Assembly: GCA_023402275.1 (NCBI GenBank)
Contig: JAEXCH010000003.1
Coordinates: forward strand, 8,254-72,253
DNA from: Methanobacteriota archaeon
Lineage (GTDB): Archaea; Thermoplasmatota; Thermoplasmata; Methanomassiliicoccales; Methanomethylophilaceae
Length of the DNA stretch: 64,000 nucleotides
Reading direction: 5' to 3'
Below, piece by piece: positions 50,635 to 59,655 of this stretch (the first letter of the stretch is position 1; each line of letters starts with the position of its first letter). A model generated the notes under the pieces. That model saw only the letters and a program-made list of their open reading frames with translations, had not been told where the DNA came from and made no database searches. The translations under genes and the position numbers were made by a program.

Positions 50635-52083
50635 TCAATCCTTCAATAAGGAGTCCCAACAATTCTCGATGAGTTGGGTCTCCTGTCTTACTCTTTCATC
50701 CCTTTCCATAAGTGAGCCAATGGCTTCTGTGAGCTGCATGTCGGTAGAACCGGATGATGTTCCGCCGTATGATATGCGCCTTTCCACACATGCTCTTACC
50801 GGCAGTATGTCATAGACATCCTTATCTATTGCAGTGGAGAACTTCTTGAATTCCTCTATGGAAAGATCCTCGAGTTTCTTGTTATTCTCGATGCAGTATC
50901 TTACTGCCTCCCCAACTATTCCGTGAGCATCCCTGAATGGGACGTTCTTGGTCACAAGATAATCTGCAAGATCGGTAGCGTTGATGAATCCCTTCTCAAC
51001 TGCGGAAAGCATCACCTCTTTATTGACCTTCATTGTGGATATTACCTTTGACAGCATGTTCGAGCAGTCGGACACGATCCTCATCGAGTCCATCACCGGA
51101 CCCTTATCCTCTTGAATATCCCTGTTATATGAAAGAGGCAGACCCTTCATCATGGTCATTATTGATATCAGATCACCTATCACGGCGCCCGTCCTTCCTC
51201 TTATCAACTCCGCTATGTCCGGGTTCTTCTTCTGGGGCATTATGGAGGATCCTGTCGTATATGCATCATCCATCTCTATGAAGTTGAATTCCTGTGAGGA
51301 CCAGATTATGAGTTCCTCGCACATGGAGGATAGATCGACGGATGTCATAGATGCACAGAATATCGTCTCGGACACATTATCCCTGGAACTCACGGAATCC
51401 ATTGAGTTCTGGGTCGGGGCTTTGAATCCCAATGCTTCGGCGGTCATCCTTCTGTCTATGGGATATGTTGTTCCTGCAAGTGCCGCGGAACCCAGCGGGC
51501 ATCTGTCCATTCTATCAAATGAATCCATGAATCTGTCTGCATCCCTTGAAAGTCTGAAAGCATGAGCAAGCATATGCTGCGCAAGCGTGACAGGCTGAGC
51601 GTGCTGCATGTGTGTGAATCCGGGCATTATCGTATCGCCGTGATCCTCCGCGACCTTCAGCAGGCTCATGATCAAGGTATCTATGTCGGTCACAGCCTCG
51701 AGTATCACATCCCTGAGATACATCCTCAGATCGGTTGCGACCTGATCGTTCCTGCTTCTGCCTGTGTGAAGCTTACCGCCTACAGGGCCGATCATGGAGG
51801 TCAGTTTGAACTCTATGTTGGTGTGTATGTCCTCCAAAGAATCATCGACCTCGAACTCACCGTTCTCCATTAGGGATACGATATCCCTCAATCCTCTGAT
51901 TATATCGTCGGCATCCTTGGCAGGTATTATCTTCTTCTCCTTGAGCATCCTGACATGAGCCAGCGAACCCATGACGTCATAGAATGCCAATGCTGAATCC
52001 ACATCAAGTGATGATGTGAATCTGAGAGTGGATTCATCCATGCCCCCCTCGAACCTACCTGACCAGAGTGCCTGTTTGGTCAT
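50635..52083 (-). CDS. argH: argininosuccinate lyase
   Basis: 482 aa. Last step of arginine synthesis: argininosuccinate to arginine and fumarate. Fumarase/aspartase superfamily signature GSSIMPQKKNPDIAELIRG near residue 280; HTGRSRNDQVATDLRMYLR (~107-125) and PGFTHMQHAQPVTLAQHML (~160-178, catalytic His region) are also intact. The C terminus extends ~20 residues (MERDERVRQETQLIENCWDS). ATG 52083 lies four bases past the argG stop; the two form one unit. Its stop abuts the metY stop. Confidence 0.96.
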   Translation of the reverse strand: MTKQALWSGRFEGGMDESTLRFTSSLDVDSALAFYDVMGSLAHVRMLKEKKIIPAKDADDIIRGLRDIVSLMENGEFEVDDSLEDIHTNIEFKLTSMIGPVGGKLHTGRSRNDQVATDLRMYLRDVILEAVTDIDTLIMSLLKVAEDHGDTIMPGFTHMQHAQPVTLAQHMLAHAFRLSRDADRFMDSFDRMDRCPLGSAALAGTTYPIDRRMTAEALGFKAPTQNSMDSVSSRDNVSETIFCASMTSVDLSSMCEELIIWSSQEFNFIEMDDAYTTGSSIMPQKKNPDIAELIRGRTGAVIGDLISIMTMMKGLPLSYNRDIQEDKGPVMDSMRIVSDCSNMLSKVISTMKVNKEVMLSAVEKGFINATDLADYLVTKNVPFRDAHGIVGEAVRYCIENNKKLEDLSIEEFKKFSTAIDKDVYDILPVRACVERRISYGGTSSGSTDMQLTEAIGSLMERDERVRQETQLIENCWDSLLKD

Positions 52084-52087
52084 GTTA

Positions 52088-53326
52088 TCACTTCTTTGTG
52101 CGGGATCTCGCCGCTGTTCTGTCCGGAAGTCCCCAGCAGTAGATGAATCCTATTGCCGAAGTGTGATCGAATGAGTCGTCCTTTCCATATGTTGAAAGTC
52201 CGGTGTCATACAACGAATACGGTGATTTGCGCCCTACGACCATGCAGCTTCCCTTGTGGAGTTTCACTCTGACGGTACCTGTGACGTAATCCTGTGTCTT
52301 CTCAACGAATGCGTTGATTGGCTCGCGGAGACCTCCGAACCAGAGTCCGTTGTATACCATCTCGCAGAACCTCTGTTCGATACCTCTCTTGAATTCGATG
52401 ACATCCTTTGTTACCGTCATGGATTCCATTGCGCGGTGAGCAGTTATGAGGACGATTGCAGCGGGACATTCGTATATCTCCCTGCTCTTGATACCTACAA
52501 GACGGTCCTCGACGTGGTCGATACGCCCTACGCCGTTCTTCCCCGCTATCTTGTACAGAGCATCTATCAATTCAACGCCGCCCATACGTTTGCCGTTAAG
52601 AGCGACGGGTATCCCCTTCTCGAACTCTATCTCTACATATTCGGGTTCATTGGGTGCATCAATTGGATCGACCGTATGCTCCCAAACGTCATTCGGAGGT
52701 TCTGCCCAGGCATCCTCGAGTATTCCTGCTTCACATGATGCCCCCCAGAGATTCTCGTCCCTTGAGTATGGACTCTCCTTCTTCACGATTATCTCGATGT
52801 TGTTCTTATTGGCGTATTCTATCTCATCATCACGGGTCATCACCCATTCCCTTATGGGTGCGATGATCTTGATGTCCGGGTCCATCGATACTATCCCGAC
52901 ATCGAACCTTACTTGATCGTTGCCTTTTGCGGTGCATCCGTGTGCTATGTACTTTGCGCCCTCTCTCTTAGCGACCTCGACAAGTTTCTTTGCGATCAGG
53001 GGTCTTGCGAGAGCGGTGCTCAAAGGGTATATGTTCTGATACATGGCATTGGCCCTCAAAGCCGGCCAGATGTATTCATCGACGAACTCATCCTTGGCAT
53101 CGACGTATTCAGCACTGAGAGCGCCGTTCCTCATTGCACGTGCGATTATGTCATCGCTGCTGGGAGGCTGTCCGACATTGATCGCGACAGCGATCACATC
53201 CAGATCGTATTTCTCTTGGATCCAGCGAATAGCTACTGAAGTATCCAGACCGCCTGAGTATGCCAGAACGATCTTGTCTCTCTTATCGTTGTTGTTTGAC
53301 CCGCATTCTTTGTTTCCGCTTGACAT
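52088..53326 (-). CDS. argG: argininosuccinate synthase
   Basis: 412 aa. Condenses citrulline and aspartate with ATP. Visible: the P-loop VLAYSGGLDTSVAIRWIQE (~residue 20), AHGCTAKGNDQVRFDVGI and REWVMTRDDEIEYANKNNI; the C-terminal half has RIDHVEDRLVGIKSREIYE. All match the ArgG family and the length fits. First gene of argG-argH. The TATA ATTTAAAT at 53355-53362 is flanked by TTGTTCG and TTGTTCA, which suggests repressor control. ATG 53326; transcript leader only about ten bases. Confidence 0.96.
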   Translation of the reverse strand: MSSGNKECGSNNNDKRDKIVLAYSGGLDTSVAIRWIQEKYDLDVIAVAINVGQPPSSDDIIARAMRNGALSAEYVDAKDEFVDEYIWPALRANAMYQNIYPLSTALARPLIAKKLVEVAKREGAKYIAHGCTAKGNDQVRFDVGIVSMDPDIKIIAPIREWVMTRDDEIEYANKNNIEIIVKKESPYSRDENLWGASCEAGILEDAWAEPPNDVWEHTVDPIDAPNEPEYVEIEFEKGIPVALNGKRMGGVELIDALYKIAGKNGVGRIDHVEDRLVGIKSREIYECPAAIVLITAHRAMESMTVTKDVIEFKRGIEQRFCEMVYNGLWFGGLREPINAFVEKTQDYVTGTVRVKLHKGSCMVVGRKSPYSLYDTGLSTYGKDDSFDHTSAIGFIYCWGLPDRTAARSRTKK

Positions 53327-53345
53327 GTCGATCGCTTCTTGATAG

Positions 53346-53371
53346 TTGTTCGTTATTTAAATCGTTGTTCA
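53346..53371 (-). promoter_or_regulatory. argG promoter flanked by TTGTTC elements
   Basis: TATA box ATTTAAAT (53355-53362, self-complementary) lies between TTGTTCG (53346-53352) and TTGTTCA (53365-53371), 19 bases apart on the plus strand. A regulator bound to these would cover the TATA box. The same element recurs in front of argC and the ACT-domain gene. Confidence 0.5.
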
Positions 53372-53516
53372 TTACATCGATGGATGTCCAGATGAAGACG
53401 GTAAAAGGATGTATTACGAAACATTGTCATTTTCTTTTATTCTCTGTATGGAAGTAGTGTATTATCAATGATGTTGCTGTAGCCACAATACGTTCTTTTA
53501 GGAGGTGTCCGGGTCG

Positions 53517-53571
53517 ATTGTTCGATTTATCCGACAACTATTGTCGTGTTTCGAACAATACATATATATCG
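53517..53571 (+). promoter_or_regulatory. argCJBD promoter with nested dyad operator
   Basis: Outer arms ATTGTTCGA (53517-53525) and TCGAACAAT (53551-53559) enclose inner arms CGACAA (53532-53537) and TTGTCG (53541-53546), with centres one base apart. The right outer arm touches the TATA box ACATATATATCG (53560-53571). Transcription would start near 53590. The tight overlap with the TATA/BRE region points to a repressor site. The remaining bases of the 53327-53620 gap hold no ORF I can support. Confidence 0.55.
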
Positions 53572-53620
53572 CTGTTCAATAGTGTGCTAAATCCACATTT
53601 GTGGAGTAGGAAGTACGTAA

Positions 53621-54637
53621 ATGGACAAAGTAGGAATAATCGGAGGCACGGGATACACAGGAAGTGAACTGTCCCGTTTGCTTTGCACACATCCTGATGT
53701 TGAACTGTCAGTATTGACGTCTCGTCAGAATGCGGGAAAGAAGGTATCGGATGTACACACTTTCCTGAAAGGTTATTCGGACATATCATTCACCGAGAAG
53801 ATCGAACATCCCGAAGATCTGGATCTGGTATTCGTTGCCACACCGCACGGTGTTGCGATGAATGAGGTCCCGGGATTGTTGGATGCAGGTGTCAAGCTCG
53901 TAGATCTCTCCGGCGATTACCGCCTTCACGATGTGACGAAATACTCCAAATGGTACGGCCACGAGCATACTGACATCAAGAACCTGCAGAATGCGGTATA
54001 CGGACTTCCTGAACTATTCCGGGATAAGATAAAAGGAGCGGACCTGGTAGCGAACCCGGGATGTTATGCTACGTCGGCGATACTCGCATGCGCACCTTTG
54101 ATGAAAGAGGGCGTTGTTGAAAAAGATGTGATCGTCGATGCTAAGAGCGGTACGTCAGGGGCAGGAATGGTGCCCTCTCCGCGTCTGCATCATCCTTTCT
54201 GCGGCGAATCGATAATCCCTTACAGCGTAGGGACGCACCGCCACACACCTGAGATAGAATGCGCAGTGGAGATGTTCTCGGATATGAGTACGAAGGTCAC
54301 AATGGTGCCTCAGCTCATTCCGATAGTACGCGGCATACTCTCATCATGCTACATGAGATTGAACAAGGACATGAGCAACGAAGAGGTTGCCAAGATCTAT
54401 GAGAAACAATATGGGAAGGAACGTTTCGTTCACTACGTGAAGGAACCGTCGATACGTGCGGTGGTAGGTTCCAATCATGCACATGTGTCATCCGATGTGA
54501 TCAATGGGAATGTGGTCGCATTCGGTGTTCTGGACAACCTTGTCAAAGGTGCATCCGGACAGGCCGTACAGTGTATGAATCTTATGCTTAACTTAAAAGA
54601 AACAGAAGGGATAGACACTCCCGGACTGGGGGTATGA
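53621..54637 (+). CDS. argC: N-acetyl-gamma-glutamyl-phosphate reductase
   Basis: 338 aa. Reduces N-acetylglutamyl phosphate with NADPH. Visible: the dinucleotide loop VGIIGGTGYTGSELSRLL at the N terminus, VFVATPHGVAMNEVPGLLDA, the catalytic cysteine in LVANPGCYATSAILAC, and the HHPFCGESIIPYSVGTHRHTP segment of the substrate site. ATG 53621 follows GGAG/AGGAAG, part of which can be held in a short hairpin (CCACA-TT-TGTGG, 53593-53604). First gene of argC-J-B-D, coupled to argJ by ATGA. Confidence 0.96.
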   Translation: MDKVGIIGGTGYTGSELSRLLCTHPDVELSVLTSRQNAGKKVSDVHTFLKGYSDISFTEKIEHPEDLDLVFVATPHGVAMNEVPGLLDAGVKLVDLSGDYRLHDVTKYSKWYGHEHTDIKNLQNAVYGLPELFRDKIKGADLVANPGCYATSAILACAPLMKEGVVEKDVIVDAKSGTSGAGMVPSPRLHHPFCGESIIPYSVGTHRHTPEIECAVEMFSDMSTKVTMVPQLIPIVRGILSSCYMRLNKDMSNEEVAKIYEKQYGKERFVHYVKEPSIRAVVGSNHAHVSSDVINGNVVAFGVLDNLVKGASGQAVQCMNLMLNLKETEGIDTPGLGV

Positions 54638-55866
54638 AGATGATAGAGGAGATAGAGGGCGGGATCACTACCCCGCAGGGATTCAAGGCGTCAGGCGTTC
54701 ACAGCGGTGTCAAATACCGTGCGCTGGACCTTGGGATGGTATATTCGGATGAACCTGCATCAGCATTTGTCGGATACACATCCAATGAGGTGAAGGCTGC
54801 GCCTGTACAGGTTATGATGAAGGAGAATTCACCTAAGCTATCGGCAGTGGTGATAAACAGCGGTAATGCTAATGCACTCACAGGACGCCGCGGGATAGAG
54901 GATGCCATAGCAATGAAACAGGCAGTGGCGGCCGAACTTAATATCGATCCCATAGAGGTGGGAGTGATGTCCACCGGCCTGATAGGACGTTTCGTGGATA
55001 TGCACAAGATACGTTATGGGATAAGCCGTGCAGCACGTGAATTGGACATCGGACGTGAGACGGACAATCTGTTCGCGGAAGCGATAATGACGACCGACAC
55101 GATCAAAAAGGAATGTGCTGTACGTGTGCGTCTCGAGGATGGGACGCTGGTATACATAGCAGCGACATCCAAGGGAAGCGGTATGATCGCCCCGCACATG
55201 AAGGTCCTGCATGGTACCACACTCACCATAATAACAACGGATGCAACACTATCTCCGAAATTCAATGATAAGTGGCAGGAGATACTCGATAACAGTCTGA
55301 ACATGGTGTCGGTAGATGGGGATCAATCCACAAATGATACCTCGATACTGATGGCCAATGGAAAGGCAGGAGGTGCCGTTGCCGACGACGACCCTAGTTT
55401 CATTGAGGCCTTGGAACAGGTCATGACCAAGATAGCCAAGACATTGGCGATGGACGGAGAAGGCGCCACCAAGCTCATCGAGGTACAGGTGACCGGAGCA
55501 GAGACAAAAGAGGATGCCCGCAAGGCCGTTCACAAGATAATCAATTCTCCCCTGGTGAAATCAGCCATATTCGGATCCGATCCAAATTATGGGCGTATAA
55601 TGATGGCCCTCGGTAACAGCGGGTGCAAGTTCAATCTTGAGGATGTCCGCCTTACGATCAAAGGAGGAGACATGGAGGTCCCCATACTCGATTCCGGTGC
55701 ACCTGTGTTCCAAGAGGAACGTGCCGTCGAGGTAGTACGTATGGCAATGGATAACAAAGAGGTTATCATCGCCGTGGACCTGGCACTCGGAAAGGAAAGT
55801 GCCACAGGCTGGGGATGTGATCTAACTTATGATTACGTCCGCATCAATGCAGAGTACGCAACGTGA
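54634..55866 (+). CDS. argJ: ornithine acetyltransferase / amino-acid acetyltransferase
   Basis: 410 aa. ArgJ recycles the acetyl group from acetylornithine to glutamate and may also use acetyl-CoA. It is a self-cleaving Ntn-type enzyme. SAVVINSGNANALTGRRG (~70-87) and AATSKGSGMIAPHM (~176-189) are standard. In most homologues the next residues are ATML, with cleavage before Thr. Here the stretch reads KVLHGTTL, so the cleavage pair is probably Gly194-Thr195 after a short insertion. ITTDATLSP then realigns. ATG 54634 overlaps argC. Presence of argJ means the acetylated route is cyclic. Confidence 0.94.
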   Translation: MKMIEEIEGGITTPQGFKASGVHSGVKYRALDLGMVYSDEPASAFVGYTSNEVKAAPVQVMMKENSPKLSAVVINSGNANALTGRRGIEDAIAMKQAVAAELNIDPIEVGVMSTGLIGRFVDMHKIRYGISRAARELDIGRETDNLFAEAIMTTDTIKKECAVRVRLEDGTLVYIAATSKGSGMIAPHMKVLHGTTLTIITTDATLSPKFNDKWQEILDNSLNMVSVDGDQSTNDTSILMANGKAGGAVADDDPSFIEALEQVMTKIAKTLAMDGEGATKLIEVQVTGAETKEDARKAVHKIINSPLVKSAIFGSDPNYGRIMMALGNSGCKFNLEDVRLTIKGGDMEVPILDSGAPVFQEERAVEVVRMAMDNKEVIIAVDLALGKESATGWGCDLTYDYVRINAEYAT

Positions 55867-55870
55867 TCAC

Positions 55871-56686
55871 ATGAATGATGTATATGTTGTGAAGTTCGGC
55901 GGGAACGCCATACGTGGAAAAGAGGATATGATGCGTCTTTCCAAAGAGGTCGCTGAATTGGTCCGTAAAGGGATCAAGATAATACTGGTACATGGCGGAG
56001 GTCCGGAGATATCTGCTGAGATGGAGAAGAGAGGCCTGAATCCAGAGAAGGTCGCAGGTCTTCGTGTAACCGACGAACAAGGACTGGAGGTCGCAGAGGA
56101 GGTACTGTCCTCTCTGAACAAGGACGTCACCGAATGTCTGGAGGAATCATCTGTGAAGACCATAGGCATGCCGGGGTATCTATGCACCGTTTGCAAGAAG
56201 AAGGACCCTTACACCATCATGGAGAACGGAGAGACCATAACGGTCGATCTGGGATTGGTAGGAGAGGTCGTGGAGGTCGACGAAGAGATGCTGAACGACC
56301 TTCTTGAGAAGAAGGTCACGCCTGTGATCTATCCTATCGGAGCAGATGCAGAGGGGAATCATCTGAATGTCAATGCAGACACAATGGCAGCAGGGATAGC
56401 ATCCGGCATCAAATCAAAGGAATTGATCACCATAACCGATGTTCCCGGGATACTGATGGATATCAACGATCCGTCTTCCAAGGTGGACAAACTGACACTC
56501 AGCCAAGTGGATGAGCTGATCGCTGACGGAACTATATCTGGCGGGATGATCCCGAAGGTGGAAGCCTGCCGTAACGCTTTGAATGCTGGTGTCAACGCTG
56601 TTCGCATGGTGAACGGCAAGGACCCACGCAGTATATTGACCGATATAATGAAGGATGTCCCGCATGGGACAGTGATCGTGAAGTGA
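55871..56686 (+). CDS. argB: acetylglutamate kinase
   Basis: 271 aa from ATG 55871, two bases past the argJ stop; upstream in-frame codons are inside argJ. Amino-acid kinase that phosphorylates N-acetylglutamate. Visible: VYVVKFGGNAIRGKEDM (N-terminal Lys), IILVHGGGPEISAEMEKRGL, GLRVTDEQGLEVAEEVL, the NAG-site NVNADTMAAGIASGI, and GISGG-like TISGGMIPKVEACRNAL at the ATP site. No N-terminal helix typical of the arginine-inhibited forms is seen, so feedback inhibition by arginine at this enzyme is less likely. Confidence 0.95.
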   Translation: MNDVYVVKFGGNAIRGKEDMMRLSKEVAELVRKGIKIILVHGGGPEISAEMEKRGLNPEKVAGLRVTDEQGLEVAEEVLSSLNKDVTECLEESSVKTIGMPGYLCTVCKKKDPYTIMENGETITVDLGLVGEVVEVDEEMLNDLLEKKVTPVIYPIGADAEGNHLNVNADTMAAGIASGIKSKELITITDVPGILMDINDPSSKVDKLTLSQVDELIADGTISGGMIPKVEACRNALNAGVNAVRMVNGKDPRSILTDIMKDVPHGTVIVK

Positions 56687-56690
56687 TCGA

Positions 56691-57863
56691 ATGGAATTCA
56701 ATGAGATAAAGAAACTGACATCGGAATACCTGTTCCAGAATTATGGCCGCATGGATATAGCATTCACTCACGGTAAGGGCTCATACCTCTATGATACCGA
56801 AGGCAAGGAGTATCTCGACCTTGTGGCAGGAATAGCGGTCAATTCAATCGGATACGCCCACCCGGAATGGGTGGATATCATGCAGGAGCAGGTATCGAAG
56901 CTGATACATGTCTCAAACCTCTATCATATAGAGGAACAGGCCAGACTCGGGGAGGAGGTAGCATCGGTCACCCCAAAGGGATTGGACCGCTCATTGTTCG
57001 TGAACAGCGGCGCAGAGGCCAATGAAGGTGCAATGAAATTAGCTGTACGCGCGACCAAGCGCAGTAAGATCCTCTCTGCATACAACGGATTCCACGGGCG
57101 TACATCTGCATCTCTCGGAGCTACCGGTCAGACAAAGTATCAGGAGACCTTCGAACCGCTGATAAGCAAAGCATTCCAATACTATGACTTCGGAGACCTG
57201 GAATCCATAAAAGGAATGATCGACAAGGATACAGCAGCACTACTGATAGAGCCTATACAGGGCGAAGGAGGTGTGGTGACCGCAGGGGCCGACTTCTTCA
57301 AAGGGGTTCGTGATCTTTGCGACGATAACGGTGTTCTGATGGTGGTGGATGAGGTCCAGACCGGCGTAGGGCGCACAGGAGAATGGTTCGGCATCAATAA
57401 TTTCAATGTTGTTCCGGACATCATAACATTGGCAAAGGGACTCGGAGGAGGAGTTCCCATAGGCGCAGTCGTCACAACAGATGAGTTATCAAACATCATG
57501 ACCCCTGGAAGTCACGGTACCACATTCGGAGGAAATCCTTTGGTATGCGCATCGGCGTGTTCCGTCATTGATATAATCAAGAAAGAGAGACTTGTTCAGA
57601 ATTCAAAGGACCTGGGATCGAAATGGATGAAGGAACTCAGATCATTGGATTCAGATAAGATCAAGGATGTACGCGGATACGGATTGTTGATAGGTATAGA
57701 GATGGCATCCAAGGATGATGCATCTGACATGCAGAAGAAGATGATGGATAGAAATGTCCTCATCAATGTGTGTCACGGCAATGTCATACGTCTGATGCCG
57801 CCTTTGATATTGAGCTCTGAGCAAAAAGATACATTCATGACCATTTTCATGGATTTATTGTGA
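56691..57863 (+). CDS. argD: acetylornithine aminotransferase
   Basis: 390 aa class III PLP aminotransferase. Converts N-acetylglutamate semialdehyde to acetylornithine. Visible: YLDLVAGIAVNSIGYAHPEW, FVNSGAEANEGAMKLA, YNGFHGRTSASLGATG, EPIQGEGGVVTAG, MVVDEVQTGVGRTGEWFG and the PLP lysine in ITLAKGLGGGVPIGAVV. The ATG lies four bases past the argB stop. Last gene of argCJBD. It could also act in lysine synthesis as succinyl-diaminopimelate aminotransferase; the operon favours arginine. Confidence 0.95.
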   Translation: MEFNEIKKLTSEYLFQNYGRMDIAFTHGKGSYLYDTEGKEYLDLVAGIAVNSIGYAHPEWVDIMQEQVSKLIHVSNLYHIEEQARLGEEVASVTPKGLDRSLFVNSGAEANEGAMKLAVRATKRSKILSAYNGFHGRTSASLGATGQTKYQETFEPLISKAFQYYDFGDLESIKGMIDKDTAALLIEPIQGEGGVVTAGADFFKGVRDLCDDNGVLMVVDEVQTGVGRTGEWFGINNFNVVPDIITLAKGLGGGVPIGAVVTTDELSNIMTPGSHGTTFGGNPLVCASACSVIDIIKKERLVQNSKDLGSKWMKELRSLDSDKIKDVRGYGLLIGIEMASKDDASDMQKKMMDRNVLINVCHGNVIRLMPPLILSSEQKDTFMTIFMDLL

Positions 57864-57907
57864 AAATAAACACTTTTGTATTTTCTTATATAACCTACTC
57901 CGACATG

Positions 57908-57943
57908 ATGTTCAGAATAGGACATATATACTCAAAGAACAAT
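57908..57943 (+). promoter_or_regulatory. ACT-gene promoter with TGTTC/GAACA arms
   Basis: TATA box GACATATATAC (57921-57931) is flanked by ATGTTCA (57908-57914) and AGAACAAT (57936-57943), an inverted TGTTC...GAACA pair. The spacing puts transcription at about the ATG (57952), i.e. a leaderless message. The arms resemble those at argC and argG. Confidence 0.4.
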
Positions 57944-57951
57944 TTAGGTTC

Positions 57952-58635
57952 ATGTCCAATAATGTGTCAAGGGAAAGTCTTGCGGAAAGGACCAGAGCAT
58001 ACATAGATGCTCATCCCAGCGTAAAGGATTGCGTAGCAAAGGGGTTGATCAACTATTCCTCCTTGGCAAGGATGATAATGAAGGATCTGGACGTCGATAA
58101 TGAGGAGGCCGTCATGATAGCCTGCAGACGTTATGCAGGAAAACTCAACACCACCAGCGATCACGAGCTCAGCATACTCAGGATATTGAAGGACAGCAGA
58201 CTGGAGATGAGGACCAAGACCTGTATCGTAACAGCAAAGAACGATTGGACCGTTCTTCATAAGATGGACAATCTGTTCAAGGACCTCTGGAATGAGAATT
58301 CGATCATGCAGTGTGTTCAATCCGCTTCGGCAGTGACGATAATCGCCGACAGCATGCTGAAGGAGAGAATAGTCGACACTGTAGGAAGATTCAATATCAT
58401 AAAGATCAGGGAGAATCTCGTGGAGATCGCAGTAAAATCTCCGGAGAAGATAGTGGATACAAGCGGTGTGATAGCGTACCTGATAACGAATCTCTCGGAT
58501 GCTGGAATAAACATAGAGGAAACGGTCAGCTGCCACACGGATACCATATTCATTGTCGGTGAGGAGGATATGATCGATGCATATTCCGTCCTGACCAAGT
58601 GCATACAATCCGCTGAGGCCCTGATAAAGGACTGA
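57952..58635 (+). CDS. ACT-domain protein with N-terminal winged-helix-like region
   Basis: 227 aa. The first ~70 residues (TRAYIDAHPSVKDCVAKGLI, NYSSLARMIMKDL) look like a small DNA-binding or dimer helix bundle. The C-terminal ~80 residues (VDTSGVIAYLITNLSDAGIN then IEETVSCHTDTIFIVGEED) are a clear ACT domain, the ligand-binding unit of many amino-acid sensors. It follows argD and has its own promoter carrying arg-like TGTTC/GAACA arms. A role as arginine- or other amino-acid-responsive regulator is an inference. No enzymatic motif is seen. Confidence 0.75.
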   Translation: MSNNVSRESLAERTRAYIDAHPSVKDCVAKGLINYSSLARMIMKDLDVDNEEAVMIACRRYAGKLNTTSDHELSILRILKDSRLEMRTKTCIVTAKNDWTVLHKMDNLFKDLWNENSIMQCVQSASAVTIIADSMLKERIVDTVGRFNIIKIRENLVEIAVKSPEKIVDTSGVIAYLITNLSDAGINIEETVSCHTDTIFIVGEEDMIDAYSVLTKCIQSAEALIKD

Positions 58636-58968
58636 TTATTAGTAAACGCTATTCAATTTCCTTTTTTATTGGCATTTGTGATTTCTCTGCATATTGGATA
58701 TGAGAATAAGATTCAATTGACAGTTTGATTAATGAAATTTAGTTATTCATAATTAATGATTCAAATTTTATGATTACTAATATTTATTGAAACATAGATT
58801 TCATATTTTTAAATGTGTAATTTTACAATTTACTTATTTACGGGTCCTGTTTTTGAAGTACTTCATTTAATTTACTCCGCAGATATTAAAAATTATACTT
58901 AATAATTTAGGATTACCTAAATATTTATATGTTAAAGGTTCTGTTATATTATAAGGAGATGATCCAAA
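58636..58968. other. AT-rich intergenic stretch, 333 bases
   Basis: Very AT-rich, no ORF with a ribosome site, no tRNA and no strong hairpin. Its right end (CCTAAATATTTATATG) is TATA-rich and probably the promoter of the 193 aa gene. It marks the left border of the AT-rich island 58636-61290. Confidence 0.6.
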
Positions 58969-59550
58969 ATGAAAAAAATTACATTCATTGTGGCGGCGGT
59001 AGCTATTATTATGATTTTCGTGTCAATTTCTGTAATCATTACAAATAACAATGATGAAAATACAATCTTAGATAAAGGATATTATGAAATATATGCAATT
59101 GAAAAAGCACAATTGTTAACAAATGGCAGTCTTATAATAGTTGCGGACATTGAAGAAGATGAAACTATCATTCTTCCTTCAAATGTAAGGATACAGGATA
59201 ATTTGGAATCAATAGAAAGGAATGATACGGTTATGATTGATGGAAGTTGGGCCAGATTCGTGGAAAAAAAAGGACTATATGAGGCTATAGATCAGTTGGC
59301 TTATAATAATAACCCAATCATAGTGATGGACGGAACACCATCAATAATAAAGGGAGCAATAGGTAACAAATATGCAACATCGTTCACAGATGAAGGAGAA
59401 GTGTTCTGTTTCTTCTATGATGGCGTAACATCTCATTGTCATAGTATTGATGCCGATAGCATAGAAAATTCCTTATTCTTTGCGTATGAATGGTCAAATG
59501 AGGTGTTGAGTAATTATATTTATCCTTATAGTATGGTCTTATGTTTATAA
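58969..59550 (+). CDS. exported protein, short paralogue in AT-rich island
   Basis: 193 aa with an N-terminal signal anchor (ITFIVAAVAIIMIFVSISVI) after MKK. ATG 58969 has a good AGGAGATGATC upstream. The ectodomain is related to residues ~40-200 of the next gene: YATSFTDEGEVFCFFYDGVT then CHSIDADSIENSLFFAYEW parallel that protein's FATAFTDEADVFCIYYE...SHSI...ESLSIAYKW. I recognise no named family. It lacks the C-terminal half of its paralogue, so it is either a single-domain member or a truncated duplicate. Much more AT-rich than the arg genes to its left. Confidence 0.72.
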   Translation: MKKITFIVAAVAIIMIFVSISVIITNNNDENTILDKGYYEIYAIEKAQLLTNGSLIIVADIEEDETIILPSNVRIQDNLESIERNDTVMIDGSWARFVEKKGLYEAIDQLAYNNNPIIVMDGTPSIIKGAIGNKYATSFTDEGEVFCFFYDGVTSHCHSIDADSIENSLFFAYEWSNEVLSNYIYPYSMVLCL

Positions 59551-59655
59551 TTCTGTTCATTAATTGATATATCTGATAAAATATTAATTTAGGAAATCCT
59601 AAATTATATATTCTATTATTTCAATATATTATTCAAAACCTATTGGGGGTTAATA

